A stretch of DNA of 64,000 nt from Neobacillus sp. YX16. Lineage in GTDB: Bacteria; Bacillota; Bacilli; Bacillales; Cytobacillaceae. The notes under the pieces were generated by a model that had not been told where the DNA came from, ran no database searches, and was given only the letters and a program-made list of their open reading frames with translations. Every line of letters begins with the position of its first letter. The first letter of the stretch is position 1. The translations under genes and the position numbers were made by a program. The stretch spans positions 4,354,001 to 4,418,000 of the forward strand of contig NZ_CP126115.1 of the NCBI RefSeq assembly GCF_030123505.1, read 5' to 3'. This document shows, piece after piece, positions 26,322 through 35,707 of the stretch.

Positions 26322-26930
26322 TTAAGATGATTTTTGCTTTCCCTTTTCCAAAAAATGAAAATGATTTTGAAAGAATGTACCGGCATTTTCTAGAGCGCTC
26401 CAGCTTACCAACAGCAAAATGGTTAAAGCAGAGACATCTAGGTAAGCGATTGCCCCAATTGGGTAGGTAAATTCAAATTTACTTAGGTAAAAAGCATAGA
26501 GTATCTCTCCTTGCATGGTGCCGCTAACAATAATCAACAATCTGTCTTTTAATGACTTTTGCAAAATAATCGCCAGGCAGCTTAAGCAAAATCCCATCAT
26601 CCATTCCTTTTGAAACACCACCCAGACTGGGTCAAAAATGACAAATAAGTTAAAGGTAACGTATGAAATGGTTACAATAAATGAACAAATATAGGCATAT
26701 AGCAATGAACCCAACTTTTTCTTACTTAAAATAATATAAGATAATAGCAACAAAAATAATCCACTTGCAAAAAACTGAAAACGCTCAACCGTAAAATGCA
26801 CATTTGAAAGAATAATGATTACTAAAATACAAGCGGCTAATTTTGCACGAACAGGATTTTGCTTGTTCATAAAAAATGTTACGGAAACCCAAAACAACCA
26901 AAGTATCCAATAAAACAATGAACCTTCCAT
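26322..26930 (-). CDS. yphA: YphA-like membrane protein
   Basis: About 202 residues with six or seven hydrophobic helices and a short basic C-terminus. It lies between der and fni, the place of B. subtilis yphA, a membrane protein of unknown function, and the length agrees. The ATG at 26930 follows AGGAGG at 9 bases; an in-frame GTG at 26936 is too close to that site. It is divergent from ypzI, with the two ribosome binding sites about 85 bases apart. Confidence 0.75.
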   Translation of the reverse strand: MEGSLFYWILWLFWVSVTFFMNKQNPVRAKLAACILVIIILSNVHFTVERFQFFASGLFLLLLSYIILSKKKLGSLLYAYICSFIVTISYVTFNLFVIFDPVWVVFQKEWMMGFCLSCLAIILQKSLKDRLLIIVSGTMQGEILYAFYLSKFEFTYPIGAIAYLDVSALTILLLVSWSALENAGTFFQNHFHFLEKGKQKSS

Positions 26931-27041
26931 TATCACACACCTCCTACTATTTCCATTATCGGTATTCTTTATGTAGTTTCATACTTCCAATGAATAATCT
27001 TTAGGCAAGAAAATCATGTTAATAGTAGGAGGTGTGGAGAA

Positions 27042-27185
27042 ATGGGAAAGGATCGACAAGAAAAAAAGTTAAAAGCAAGTGGAAAAGTTGAATCAGACCG
27101 TGACCAGGCGTTACATTACCCTGGGGCAACTAAGCTTCAAAGCCCTGAAGAAGCAAGAGGATTAAACGATAATAAGTATAGTTAA
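27042..27185 (+). CDS. ypzI: Small protein YpzI
   Basis: A 47-residue, highly charged protein starting MGKDRQEKKLKASGKVESDR. It is preceded by a perfect GGAGGTG site (27028-27034) and followed by a strong terminator, so it is a real short gene. The N-terminus and location next to yphA/fni match the YpzI family of small Bacillus proteins; function unknown. It is on the plus strand, against the trend of the region. Confidence 0.85.
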   Translation: MGKDRQEKKLKASGKVESDRDQALHYPGATKLQSPEEARGLNDNKYS

Positions 27186-27186
27186 A

Positions 27187-27224
27187 AAAAAAATAAGCTC
27201 CCGCGTGTCTCGGGAGCTTATTTT
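27187..27224. terminator. Terminator shared by ypzI and fni
   Basis: Stem ATAAGCTCCCG / CGGGAGCTTAT with a 7-base loop, A-rich on the left and T-rich on the right. It lies between the convergent ypzI and fni genes and overlaps the fni stop codon. Confidence 0.88.
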
Positions 27225-28276
27225 ATAGTACGCTGGCTGTATGTTTTAGTATCGATTCCCCGCTGAGTTAACCAATGATGCATTTGACCAGATATCATTA
27301 ATGGAGCACTTTGTAAATCTAAAATAGATTTGGCTCCTAACGCAGTCATAATTATTTTTAATCCAAGATGAAGGGCTGAAATTTCTTCTTCTAAAGAATC
27401 AATTCCCTCTTCAACAAGAATCCTCAAGAAATTACCCGCAAAGCCAACGGCACTCGCACCTAATGCTATTCCTTTTGCAATATCAATGCTAGAGGAAAAT
27501 CCACCAGAACCAATGATCGTTAGGGGCTTGGATGCATGCGAGGCTTCAGAAATAGAGATTGCTGTAGGAATTCCCCATTGATTAAAAAAAGCTTTAGATT
27601 CATCACTACGCTTGTTTTCTATTTCGGCAAAGTTGGTTCCTCCAAATCCACCAACATCTACAACAGAAACCCCCACAGACGAAAGAGATTCAACTGTTTC
27701 TTTGCACATACCAAATCCAACTTCTTTAACAATAACAGGAACGTTAACTTCTTTTACAATTTTTTCTATTCTCCTTAAAGCACCAGAAAATTCCCGGTCT
27801 CCTTCAGGCATTGCAAGCTCCTGGATTACATTTAAATGTATCTGTAAGGCATTTGCCTCAATCATTTCAATAGCTGCTTTTGCTAAATCAGGAGTTGCCT
27901 CACTTCCTAAGTTAGCAATAAGAATTCCAGAAGGGTTTTCTTTTCGAACAACCTCATATGTATATCTCTCAGATTTATCCTTCAATGCAGACATTTGTGA
28001 TCCTACTGCGATAGCAAGACCTGCTTCCCTTGCTACCATTGCTAGCTGCTTGTTAAGAGAGTAGGTTTTCTCGCCTCCGCCACCTGTCATAGCATTGATA
28101 AAAATTGGCGAACTTAAAGAAAGTTCGCCAATTTTTTGGTGAATAGAAACATCTGATACATTAATGTTTGGTAAACTTTGATGAATAAATTGAATATCAT
28201 CAAATGCTGTTAATCGTTTTTGCCCTGTTTCTAAGGCATAGCGAATATGGTCCCATTTCCGTTCAGATCTAGACAC
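27218..28276 (-). CDS. fni: Isopentenyl-diphosphate delta-isomerase, type 2
   Basis: A 352-residue FMN-dependent enzyme that interconverts isopentenyl and dimethylallyl diphosphate, precursors for the heptaprenyl chain made by HepST. Motifs include [24 protein letters not shown] and the C-terminal [22 protein letters not shown] flavin-binding barrel segment. The start is GTG (28276) with GGTGAT upstream; ypfD ends 12 bases before it. Confidence 0.95.
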   Translation of the reverse strand: MSRSERKWDHIRYALETGQKRLTAFDDIQFIHQSLPNINVSDVSIHQKIGELSLSSPIFINAMTGGGGEKTYSLNKQLAMVAREAGLAIAVGSQMSALKDKSERYTYEVVRKENPSGILIANLGSEATPDLAKAAIEMIEANALQIHLNVIQELAMPEGDREFSGALRRIEKIVKEVNVPVIVKEVGFGMCKETVESLSSVGVSVVDVGGFGGTNFAEIENKRSDESKAFFNQWGIPTAISISEASHASKPLTIIGSGGFSSSIDIAKGIALGASAVGFAGNFLRILVEEGIDSLEEEISALHLGLKIIMTALGAKSILDLQSAPLMISGQMHHWLTQRGIDTKTYSQRTIK

Positions 28277-28288
28277 TAATTATCACCA

Positions 28289-29428
28289 TTATTTTCCTAG
28301 ATTCTTTAATTTATCGCCAATCATTTCACCAAGCTGAAAACCTTTAGATTCTTCGGGAAGTTCGTAATCAAAGTTCTCGTCTGCATCTTTTTCGAGAAGG
28401 TCCTTGATGCTAAGAGACAGTCTCTGCTCTTGCTCGCTCGCATCTAGCACTTTTACTTGTACTTCTTGTCCTTCCTTCAGTACCTCATGAGGTGTACCAA
28501 TATGCTTGTGTGCAATTTGTGAGATATGAACAAGTCCTTCAACCCCTGGGAAAACTTCCACAAAAGCACCATATGATACTAATCGTTTAACGGTCCCAGT
28601 TAATGTGCTGCCCTTAGGTGCTTTTTCAGCTACATCAGACCATGGTCCTGGCTGTGTTTCTTTGATCGATAAAGAAATTCTTTCATTATCACGATCCACA
28701 TTCAAAACCTTAACTTTTACTTTTTGACCTTCTTGAACTACATCTGATGGTTTATCAATATGTTGATACGACAATTGGGATATATGAACTAGTCCATCAA
28801 TACCACCTATATCAACGAATGCACCAAAATCTGTAATTCTTTGTACGGTACCCTCAATCACTTGTCCAGGCGTAATACTATTTAATATGTTTTTCTTGTG
28901 TTTTCCCTTCTCTTCTTCCACTACTGCACGGTGAGAAAGGATTAAACGATTTTTTTCCTTATCAAGTTCAACAATTTTAAAAGTAAGATTCTTACCTTTA
29001 TAATCAGAAAAGTCTTCAACAAAATGTGCTTCTACTAAAGAAGCAGGAACAAAGCCGCGTACGCCAAGATCAACGACAAGACCGCCTTTTACTACATCTT
29101 TTACTTCTGTTTCAAATACTTCGCCGCTATTGAATAGTTCCTCAAGATTAACCCATGCTTTTTGGGCATCGATTTTTCTTTTTGATAAAATGATAGCATC
29201 TTCTTCTACTTTTAGTACTTCAAGATCTAATTCATCACCTTCGGAAACTACATCAGAGGCTTTTTCAACATGAAGGCTGGAAAGCTCACTTATAGGGATA
29301 ATACCGTCATGTTTACTATCCTGAATATTAACTATTACCTGTTTTTCTTCTACCTTGGTAACTTGTCCAGAGACTCTATCTCCAATGGTATAATTTTTTA
29401 CTTCTACTTGATTCATATCTTCCGACAT
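28289..29428 (-). CDS. ypfD: S1-domain RNA-binding protein (ribosomal protein S1 homologue)
   Basis: A 379-residue protein with four S1 repeats (about 15-85, 100-170, 185-255 and 270-340), the last two with the GAFVDIGGIDGLVHISQ and GAFVEVFPGVEGLVHISQ signatures. Bacillus S1 homologues have four repeats rather than the six of E. coli and are not firmly bound to ribosomes. It is co-oriented with fni, cmk and plsC. The start ATG at 29428 follows AAGGAGGAATAC. Confidence 0.95.
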   Translation of the reverse strand: MSEDMNQVEVKNYTIGDRVSGQVTKVEEKQVIVNIQDSKHDGIIPISELSSLHVEKASDVVSEGDELDLEVLKVEEDAIILSKRKIDAQKAWVNLEELFNSGEVFETEVKDVVKGGLVVDLGVRGFVPASLVEAHFVEDFSDYKGKNLTFKIVELDKEKNRLILSHRAVVEEEKGKHKKNILNSITPGQVIEGTVQRITDFGAFVDIGGIDGLVHISQLSYQHIDKPSDVVQEGQKVKVKVLNVDRDNERISLSIKETQPGPWSDVAEKAPKGSTLTGTVKRLVSYGAFVEVFPGVEGLVHISQIAHKHIGTPHEVLKEGQEVQVKVLDASEQEQRLSLSIKDLLEKDADENFDYELPEESKGFQLGEMIGDKLKNLGK

Positions 29429-29559
29429 ATGTATTCCTCCTTAATCCATTTACTGCATGTTACATATATATTTTCTAATTACATGAAAAACGAGTGAATA
29501 TTCTAATAAGATCTCTTTTTATTAACTTCTTACAAATAGCGTATTTTGTCAAGCAGAAC

Positions 29560-30141
29560 CTATCGGTACTCTTTAATAAGTTTATGGATTTCTGACATAA
29601 TTAATTCAGTTACCTCTTCTACAGAAGCTTTCCTGCTCCTCATATCTTCCATTGCAATCGGCTTTCCATAAACCACTTTTAATTTACCGAAACTTTTGTA
29701 TGGTCCAATAATAGCGCAAGGCACCACATCGGCTTCTGTTCTTAGCGCAAAAAAGCCCGCTCCTGATAGTCCTTTTCCGATTTCACCTGTTTTGCTTCTG
29801 GTCCCTTCGGGAAAGAGCCCGAAAACATTGCCGTCTTTTAATACCTTTAATCCCGCTCTTAATGCTTCTCGGTCCCCCATCCCTCGCTTTACCGGGAAAG
29901 CATTACACTTTCTAACGATATTACCCAATACAGGGACCTTGAAAATTTCTTCCTTAGCCATAAAATGAACTGGTCTAGGAGCAGTAGTACCCACTACTAA
30001 AGGGTCAAAATTATGAATATGGTTCGTGCAAAGCAACACTCCTCCATCTTTAGGGAAATGCTCTAATCCAATTACTTCAGTACGATACAATGGTTTCAAA
30101 ACCCCAGCAACAACCGATCTTGCAAACGAATAAAACGTCAC
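29560..30141 (-). CDS. plsC: 1-acyl-sn-glycerol-3-phosphate acyltransferase
   Basis: A 193-residue membrane-associated acyltransferase making phosphatidic acid. The catalytic HxxxxD motif (H41, D46 in NHIHNFD) and substrate motif FPEGTR (110-115) are present. The GTG start (30141) is 2 bases after the cmk stop, so the two are translationally linked. It follows the B. subtilis order cmk-plsC(ypfC)-ypfD. Confidence 0.94.
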   Translation of the reverse strand: MTFYSFARSVVAGVLKPLYRTEVIGLEHFPKDGGVLLCTNHIHNFDPLVVGTTAPRPVHFMAKEEIFKVPVLGNIVRKCNAFPVKRGMGDREALRAGLKVLKDGNVFGLFPEGTRSKTGEIGKGLSGAGFFALRTEADVVPCAIIGPYKSFGKLKVVYGKPIAMEDMRSRKASVEEVTELIMSEIHKLIKEYR

Positions 30142-30143
30142 AC

Positions 30144-30818
30144 TTATCCAACCCTTTCATACACGAGAACCATTACTTTTTCAGCCACTTCAGGGATAGA
30201 CAAAGATGTGGTGTCAATTTCAATAGCATCTTCCGCTTTTTTTAAAGGTGCAAATTCTCGTTCGGAATCAATTTTATCACGACGGGCAATGTCTTCCTTT
30301 AATTGTTCTATATTAGAAGTATAGCCTTTTTGGAGATTTTCTGTATGACGTCTAATTGCTCTTTCTTCTACGCTTGCAAGTAAGAAAACCTTTACCTCCG
30401 CATTTGGCAGTACATGGGTCCCGATATCTCTACCATCCATTACAACCCCTCCATTCACTGCAAAGGATTGCTGCATTCTCACCATTTCTTCACGAACCTT
30501 TTGGTGCGTAGCTACTAGCGAAACAGAATTTGTTACTTCTGAAGATCGAATAGCTTCTGTTACTTCTTGCCCATCAAGAAACACCAATTGTCCATTTGGG
30601 GATGGATAAAGTTCTAGCTTTGTTTCTAGTAAAGTGTTGAATAAACTGTTTTCATCTTCTAAATTAATGTTATTAGCCAATGCTTTGTATGTCAAAGCGC
30701 GATACATTGCACCTGTATCGATATATATGTAGGATAACTTTTCTGCAACAACTTTTGCTACTGTACTCTTACCGGCTGCAGCAGGACCGTCAATGGCAAT
30801 TGATATTTTGTTTTCCAT
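30144..30818 (-). CDS. cmk: Cytidylate kinase
   Basis: A 224-residue kinase phosphorylating CMP and dCMP. P-loop GPAAAGKST (11-19), [14 protein letters not shown] and the [19 protein letters not shown] segment are present. The ATG at 30818 with AGGAGG upstream is chosen. The frame runs open for another 68 codons, but that extension crosses the preceding intergenic region and the end of ypfB and is not family-like. Confidence 0.96.
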   Translation of the reverse strand: MENKISIAIDGPAAAGKSTVAKVVAEKLSYIYIDTGAMYRALTYKALANNINLEDENSLFNTLLETKLELYPSPNGQLVFLDGQEVTEAIRSSEVTNSVSLVATHQKVREEMVRMQQSFAVNGGVVMDGRDIGTHVLPNAEVKVFLLASVEERAIRRHTENLQKGYTSNIEQLKEDIARRDKIDSEREFAPLKKAEDAIEIDTTSLSIPEVAEKVMVLVYERVG

Positions 30819-30975
30819 AAATCCTCCTAAGTCATTCATGATTGTCTCGTAGACCCATATTTTTATTTTACCATAAGAAAGGTGGAAGCCTCTTTTTTTT
30901 AACATTTTTATATTTGTATTTCTTATTACTTTCCCCATTTTAGGAATTAAAAAAAAAAGCAGGAATTCTGCTTTT

Positions 30976-31155
30976 TTAATCACCGTTAAAGGTTTGTAAT
31001 ATCTCAGTAAATGTATTTTCATTTACTCCTTCATATTTTGTTAACTGTTCTAACTGTGGAAAAATATCTAACTGATGTAAGAATAGCTGCGCGAGAAAAA
31101 GAAAGATAAATTGGATAATAACTACCTTTATTAATATTCTTTCTACTATTTTCAT
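30976..31155 (-). CDS. ypfB: Small membrane-anchored protein YpfB (DUF5359)
   Basis: A 59-residue protein: [20 protein letters not shown] at the start, giving one N-terminal membrane helix, then a short acidic tail. Size, topology and location upstream of cmk match B. subtilis YpfB. In B. subtilis the PilZ-domain gene ypfA lies next to it before ypeB; here that place is taken by a repeat. The gene is easy to miss because it overlaps an upstream extension of the cmk frame. Confidence 0.75.
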   Translation of the reverse strand: MKIVERILIKVVIIQFIFLFLAQLFLHQLDIFPQLEQLTKYEGVNENTFTEILQTFNGD

Positions 31156-31223
31156 ACCATCACTCCAATTACCAATTACTACTATTATTGGAGTGATGGT
31201 ATGGCTTTATACTTAATCCTAAT

Positions 31224-31574
31224 GCTGTGTTAACTTGGTCTGTTAATTTGTGCTCCAGGCGGTTCGGGAAGCCTGTCTAGCTGCAGCGCCTAGCCCCTCG
31301 AGTCGCTTCGGTCCCAACGATGAAGGCAAAGAACGACTTCATCGTCAGGCCCTCCAGCGCTTGTCGGGGCTGTACAAGGCGCTTCCGCTTTTCCTACTCC
31401 TCGGCGCTAAGAGATAAGCGGGGTCTCCCCTGTCCCGTCCTCCTTCAGGACATTGATTTACTTCCTCGAATCTGCCCACGCACGAAGAAATTGCGATAGC
31501 ATTTTCGGAGGAGTCTCGCGCCTTCCGCACAAATCAACAGAGTTCTAAAATTATTATTTTCCTTTAACACAGCC
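31224..31574 (+). repeat. Dispersed mosaic repeat, long form (copy 4 of family A)
   Basis: A 351-bp element with ends GCTGTGTTAA (31224) and TTAACACAGC (to 31573). Relative to the short copies it contains module X (31276-31394, 119 bp) and module Y (about 31444-31513) but not Z. It fills the gap between ypfB and ypeB, ending 6 bases before the ypeB stop codon, and no separate ypeB terminator is visible. Confidence 0.9.
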
Positions 31575-31579
31575 AAACA

Positions 31580-32929
31580 TTAAATAACTTCGTCGTAAAC
31601 TTCCTCGGCGTTCTTTAACTTTTCTACTTCCTCTTCGGTACCATCTACTGCATTAATAAAAATCCTGTAGGTGTCATCATCTATGGTTCCTAGGAATTCA
31701 TAACACAATACTTCTTTGTTTAGATCATTAACGATAATCGCTTGTCTCTCTTCCATGATTTTAAAGTTAGGATTTACTTTGGCACGAGCTTGCTCACTTG
31801 TTAGAACTGGTTTTTCTACTTCCCTAGTTTGGAAGGATTTTAGATATTCCTCTGCAGTGAAACCTATAATATTTCCATTATCAAGCGCTACCTCAACCTT
31901 AACAGCCTCAGGATAAATCCTTATATTGTTCTCACTAGTGACAAAATTAAAGACACCTGTGTTATCATATTGCATACTCTCAAACAATTCTAGATTTTTA
32001 TAACCATTTTCCTTTAGAAAAGCTGCTGCCTTAAGATTTGCATCATTTAAGCTAATCTTCTGCTTGTCAACTTCTCGGTGATTAATAAACCATATTGGAT
32101 ACCCTGCTTTTTTCGTGATATCCATACTTCCTTCTTGTCCAGTTTTCTTGTTTTTTATTGATACACTATAAAAACCATAATCTGAACCTTTACCACTCTC
32201 TGTGACTTTTACTTCGGAATTCCCATCAAATTTCATATATTTTTTCGCAATACTGATTGCTTCCTTTTCAGAAATGTTTTTTCCTTTAATTTTCTTAAAA
32301 TTTTCATCTTTCTTTTGCATGTTCGTAAAGGTAGGTCCAAAATCACTTTCATCGAAGCCCGAAACCGTTTTTTCGACTGTTTTAAATCCATCAATTATCG
32401 TATTGTCGGTTTTTTCTTTTCCTGAAGCTAACGCTAATTCTACATCCATCCAGCGCAGATTGTTTTCCAATACCATATGTTGTACTTTACGAAGCTCACT
32501 CTGAATATCACCAGATTGCTTGTATAAAACCTTTAACGTTTCATACTCCTCTTCTGATAATGGTTCTTTATCTAAATCCCTCACAGCCGTTTGATAACTA
32601 AACTTTCCAATTTGAGCCAAAAATTCCTCCGTTTTATTGAACGGGAGCAAGGTTAACGGAAGTTGACCGACATCACTATGAGCTTCCGAGGTTAATCGCC
32701 AAACCTCTACTAATGAAGGTGACAAGGAATATCTTGAATTCATTGCAAGAGTTGTTCCAATCTTATCGTGAAGTAAATCCATCTCATAGGTAAGATCGTG
32801 AAAGGCACGTTGATAATTATTTTCAGCATTGATTAATATTGCGTTTTTCTCTCGATGTTCTTGGTAACCCCAGTAGGCAGTACCCGCAACACCTACTGCG
32901 AGAACACCTATGATTATTCCTCTTATCAT
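31580..32929 (-). CDS. ypeB: Germination protein YpeB
   Basis: A 449-residue protein with an N-terminal membrane anchor/signal (residues 2-20, MIRGIIIGVLAVGVAGTAYW), an N-terminal helical domain, and C-terminal PepSY-type repeats (about 230-430). In spores YpeB and SleB depend on each other for stability and placement near the cortex. The start ATG at 32929 follows GAGGGGTG and gives the usual N-terminus; the frame is open 44 codons upstream inside sleB. It is the second gene of sleB-ypeB (13-base gap). Confidence 0.95.
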   Translation of the reverse strand: MIRGIIIGVLAVGVAGTAYWGYQEHREKNAILINAENNYQRAFHDLTYEMDLLHDKIGTTLAMNSRYSLSPSLVEVWRLTSEAHSDVGQLPLTLLPFNKTEEFLAQIGKFSYQTAVRDLDKEPLSEEEYETLKVLYKQSGDIQSELRKVQHMVLENNLRWMDVELALASGKEKTDNTIIDGFKTVEKTVSGFDESDFGPTFTNMQKKDENFKKIKGKNISEKEAISIAKKYMKFDGNSEVKVTESGKGSDYGFYSVSIKNKKTGQEGSMDITKKAGYPIWFINHREVDKQKISLNDANLKAAAFLKENGYKNLELFESMQYDNTGVFNFVTSENNIRIYPEAVKVEVALDNGNIIGFTAEEYLKSFQTREVEKPVLTSEQARAKVNPNFKIMEERQAIIVNDLNKEVLCYEFLGTIDDDTYRIFINAVDGTEEEVEKLKNAEEVYDEVI

Positions 32930-32942
32930 CCTATTCACCCCT

Positions 32943-33854
32943 CTATTCGCAAAAAATATGTTTTCCGATTCGTTTAATTTGTGGTCTTGACCAAATCCAC
33001 TTACTTGTAGCAGTAGCCGGATTAAAATAATAAAGGGCTTCCCCTGTTGGATCAATGCCATTTATTGCATCTAGTACTGCTTTTTTAGCTTGTTCGTTTG
33101 GAGTAAGCCAAATTTGTCCATCCGCAACGGCTGTAAATGCACCCGGTTCAAAAATAACCCCTGAGACAGTGTTTGGAAAGGATGCGCTATTAACACGATT
33201 TAGGATGACGGCAGCAACTGCAACTTGCCCTGTATATGGTTCACCTCTGGATTCTCCATACACAGCATTCGCCATTAATTGGATATCGTTACTTGAGAAA
33301 CCACCTGGCGTATTTGCAGCCGTTGGTTTTTTTGGTGGTGCTTTTGGGGCTGCAGGTTTTGGTGCAGCCTGCTTAGGATTCGCCGTATTAGCTGGTGTTT
33401 TTGGTTGAGCATTTGGTTGTGCCTTTGGTTGTGCTTTTGGTTGTGCTTTTGGGTTGGGTGCACTCTGCTTTTTTTGGTCCACTCCACCATAATGGGTAAA
33501 TTTATTCCCTTTATTGATTTGTTCCTTTACAAATTGCTTATTATATTTGCTTGCTTTAGCTAATTTTGCCTTTGTCTCTGTACCTGCAAGGCCATCGATT
33601 GGTAATCCAAACTCATATTGAAAATTTCTTAGTGCCCAATAGGTGCTCCACCCGAACACACCATCAATTTTCCTGTTGTAAAATCCCAAATACTGAAGTC
33701 TAGATTGAAGCTCGATGACATCATCTCCAACAGCACCTTGTTGAATAACCTGGTTAGAGAATGCATAAGCCCTGTCGTTCTCTAGAAACGTAAATGGCAC
33801 CATACAAAGGGAGATTAAGAGTGGAAATAAAAATTTAACAATTTTCTTCTTCAT
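32943..33854 (-). CDS. sleB: Spore cortex-lytic enzyme SleB
   Basis: A 303-residue lytic transglycosylase that degrades muramic-lactam-containing cortex during germination. It has a signal peptide (1-31), a peptidoglycan-binding domain (about 40-100, DDVIELQSRLQYLGFYNRKIDG), a Pro/Ala/Lys linker (about 129-184, with several AQPK-type units) and a C-terminal hydrolase domain with the catalytic glutamate E201 in VYGESRGE. The start ATG at 33854 is preceded by TGGGGGTT. The linker is longer and more repetitive than I would expect for the family. Confidence 0.96.
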   Translation of the reverse strand: MKKKIVKFLFPLLISLCMVPFTFLENDRAYAFSNQVIQQGAVGDDVIELQSRLQYLGFYNRKIDGVFGWSTYWALRNFQYEFGLPIDGLAGTETKAKLAKASKYNKQFVKEQINKGNKFTHYGGVDQKKQSAPNPKAQPKAQPKAQPNAQPKTPANTANPKQAAPKPAAPKAPPKKPTAANTPGGFSSNDIQLMANAVYGESRGEPYTGQVAVAAVILNRVNSASFPNTVSGVIFEPGAFTAVADGQIWLTPNEQAKKAVLDAINGIDPTGEALYYFNPATATSKWIWSRPQIKRIGKHIFCE

Positions 33855-33927
33855 GGTAAAGTAACCCCCAGTTGTAAATCTTTTTAGATGTAAGCCTATT
33901 TTTTGTTTTAATGGCAAATTTATTCAA

Positions 33928-33962
33928 AAAAAATCCCCTTCATTTAAAATGAAGGGAATTTC
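33928..33962 (-). terminator. Terminator of prsW
   Basis: On the minus strand ATTCCCTTCATTTTAAATGAAGGGGAT followed by eight Ts; it separates prsW from sleB. Confidence 0.85.
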
Positions 33963-33965
33963 TCT

Positions 33966-34655
33966 TTAAGAATGAAAGGAATTTTGAGCTGAATATTGTT
34001 TTTTCTTATGATTTGTCGTTAAGATTCTCGCCATTTTAACCTTCCTTAAGCCAAACCACCAAAGAAAAATCATAAAAGGTAAAATAATATATAGCCAGTT
34101 TTCTTGTGAAATTAAAATATAATCATAAGACCCATGCAGGAGGAACGGCAAAAGTAATGATATGAATACCCATTTTATTATTTTGCCTTCGGAGAATTTT
34201 GCTTTACCAAGGTAAAATCCCATAATGACTCCGAATAAAGCATGACTTGAGACAGGGAGCAATGCTCTTGCCATTGCATGTTCAATCCCATTGGCAAATA
34301 AATAAAATATATTTTCAACAGTGGCAAAACCAAGAGAAACAGCCACCCCGTATACAATTCCATCAAATGGTTCATCTAACTCAACATGTTGGTATATCGC
34401 ATAGAACAGGATAAACCATTTAAAAAACTCTTCGAGCAGACTCGAGGAAAGGAATGCATCAATAAATCCAGATTTAATGATATTCTCTGTATGAAGCACA
34501 TGCTGAATAAACATGATTGGAAACACCAGAAGAGCACCGTACATGAAGGTCCTCAAAACTACAGATATTGGCTCTGACTCATATTCATCTTTTAAATAAA
34601 AATAACTCAGCAAGGCCAAACCTGGGGCGATGCCGGCTGATAATATTCCCAGCAT
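33966..34655 (-). CDS. prsW: Intramembrane protease PrsW
   Basis: A 229-residue multi-pass membrane protease with the conserved EEFFKW motif (75-80) and a further conserved segment with E and N in [12 protein letters not shown]. In B. subtilis PrsW makes the first cut in the anti-sigma factor RsiW, releasing sigma-W under envelope stress. Position between sleB and ypdA is conserved. The C-terminus is basic. It has its own terminator. Confidence 0.93.
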   Translation of the reverse strand: MLGILSAGIAPGLALLSYFYLKDEYESEPISVVLRTFMYGALLVFPIMFIQHVLHTENIIKSGFIDAFLSSSLLEEFFKWFILFYAIYQHVELDEPFDGIVYGVAVSLGFATVENIFYLFANGIEHAMARALLPVSSHALFGVIMGFYLGKAKFSEGKIIKWVFISLLLPFLLHGSYDYILISQENWLYIILPFMIFLWWFGLRKVKMARILTTNHKKKQYSAQNSFHS

Positions 34656-34750
34656 GGATAATCCTCATTTCAAATAATTCGTATACTTAATCCTAACATG
34701 ATATTGTCATTAATTAAATCAAAGATTATATCCATTTTTCGATTTGTCTA

Positions 34751-35707
34751 TTAAAAATTAATTTTCTTTAGTCCGCTAGCAAGTGCTACCGCTAATTTAA
34801 TTCTTGCTTTTTTGGAGTCATTATCACTGCCAAGGATTACACCCTTATTGAATAAATCATAGGCACTGCCTTTATAATCATAAGTGGTATACACAGAACC
34901 CTCTTCAGCACTCGTTGTAATCACCAAGACAATTCCTTCTGAAAGTGATTTTTCAATTTCCTCCATCATTTGAGGAGCTACCTGCCCGCGTCCAACACCT
35001 TCAAGTATAATCCCTCTGACTCCAGATTCCCTTGCAGCCTTAATAAATTTCCCATCCGCTCCAATATAACATTTTATAATATCTACTTGAGGAACCGGTG
35101 ATTGAATGGCAAAATACTCCCGTTTGATTGGTTTTTGAAAAATATGAACCACATCATTATCAATAATTCCAAGGTAGCCAAATCCAAATACGTTAAAACC
35201 CTGGATGTTGGAGGCATGTTCCTTCTTTACATACCTAGCTGCAAATATCCGTTCATTGAACACAACAACAGCTCCTGCATATTTTAAATCCTCTGAACAA
35301 GCTGAATAGATCGCATGTCTCAGGTTTATGTATACATCGCTGCCTAAGTCTTCTGGAGACCGCTGGGATCCTGTTATTACGACTGGACGGGGGTCCTTAA
35401 TGGTTAAATCCAGAAAGTAGGCTGTTTCCTCAAGTGTATCCGTACCATGCGTTACCACCACTCCGGAAACCATATCATCCTCATAATATTTTTCAATTTT
35501 ATTTTTTAATACTACTAAATCTTCAAAGGTAATATGAATGCTTGCTTTTTGAAATACTGATTCAGTGATTACTTCGATATCCTTAGGTAAATTGCACATA
35601 GCTGCCAGTTCTTCTCCCGTTAATTCTCCCGAAGCTAATTTCCCTGAATCCTTATTGGTTTTACTGGCAATCGTTCCTCCAGTTGTTAATAATACAACTT
35701 TTTTCAT
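34751..35707 (-). CDS. ansA: L-asparaginase (type I-like)
   Basis: A 318-residue asparaginase hydrolysing asparagine to aspartate and ammonia. Both catalytic boxes are intact: TTGGTIAS (8-15, nucleophile T12) and HGTDT (87-91). It has no signal peptide, so it is cytoplasmic. Its start overlaps the end of ypdA by 47 bases and has a GGGGTGAAAA site. B. subtilis has no asparaginase at this position, so it is an insertion in the conserved order; paralogue assignment (ansA versus ansB/ansZ) is not certain. Confidence 0.9.
   Translation of the reverse strand: MKKVVLLTTGGTIASKTNKDSGKLASGELTGEELAAMCNLPKDIEVITESVFQKASIHITFEDLVVLKNKIEKYYEDDMVSGVVVTHGTDTLEETAYFLDLTIKDPRPVVITGSQRSPEDLGSDVYINLRHAIYSACSEDLKYAGAVVVFNERIFAARYVKKEHASNIQGFNVFGFGYLGIIDNDVVHIFQKPIKREYFAIQSPVPQVDIIKCYIGADGKFIKAARESGVRGIILEGVGRGQVAPQMMEEIEKSLSEGIVLVITTSAEEGSVYTTYDYKGSAYDLFNKGVILGSDNDSKKARIKLAVALASGLKKINF

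Noticed and set aside
26282..26470. Plus-strand ORF (62 codons) over the yphA 3' end
   Set aside because: Antisense to yphA and overlapping a repeat; no start signal.
31345..31530. Minus-strand ORF (61 codons) in the long repeat before ypeB
   Set aside because: Part of modules X and Y of the repeat, no start signal, broken in other copies.
35661..35707. ypdA as a frameshifted pseudogene
   Set aside because: All catalytic and cofactor motifs are intact; only the extreme C-terminus is affected by the A9 tract, so it is kept as a gene with a note.
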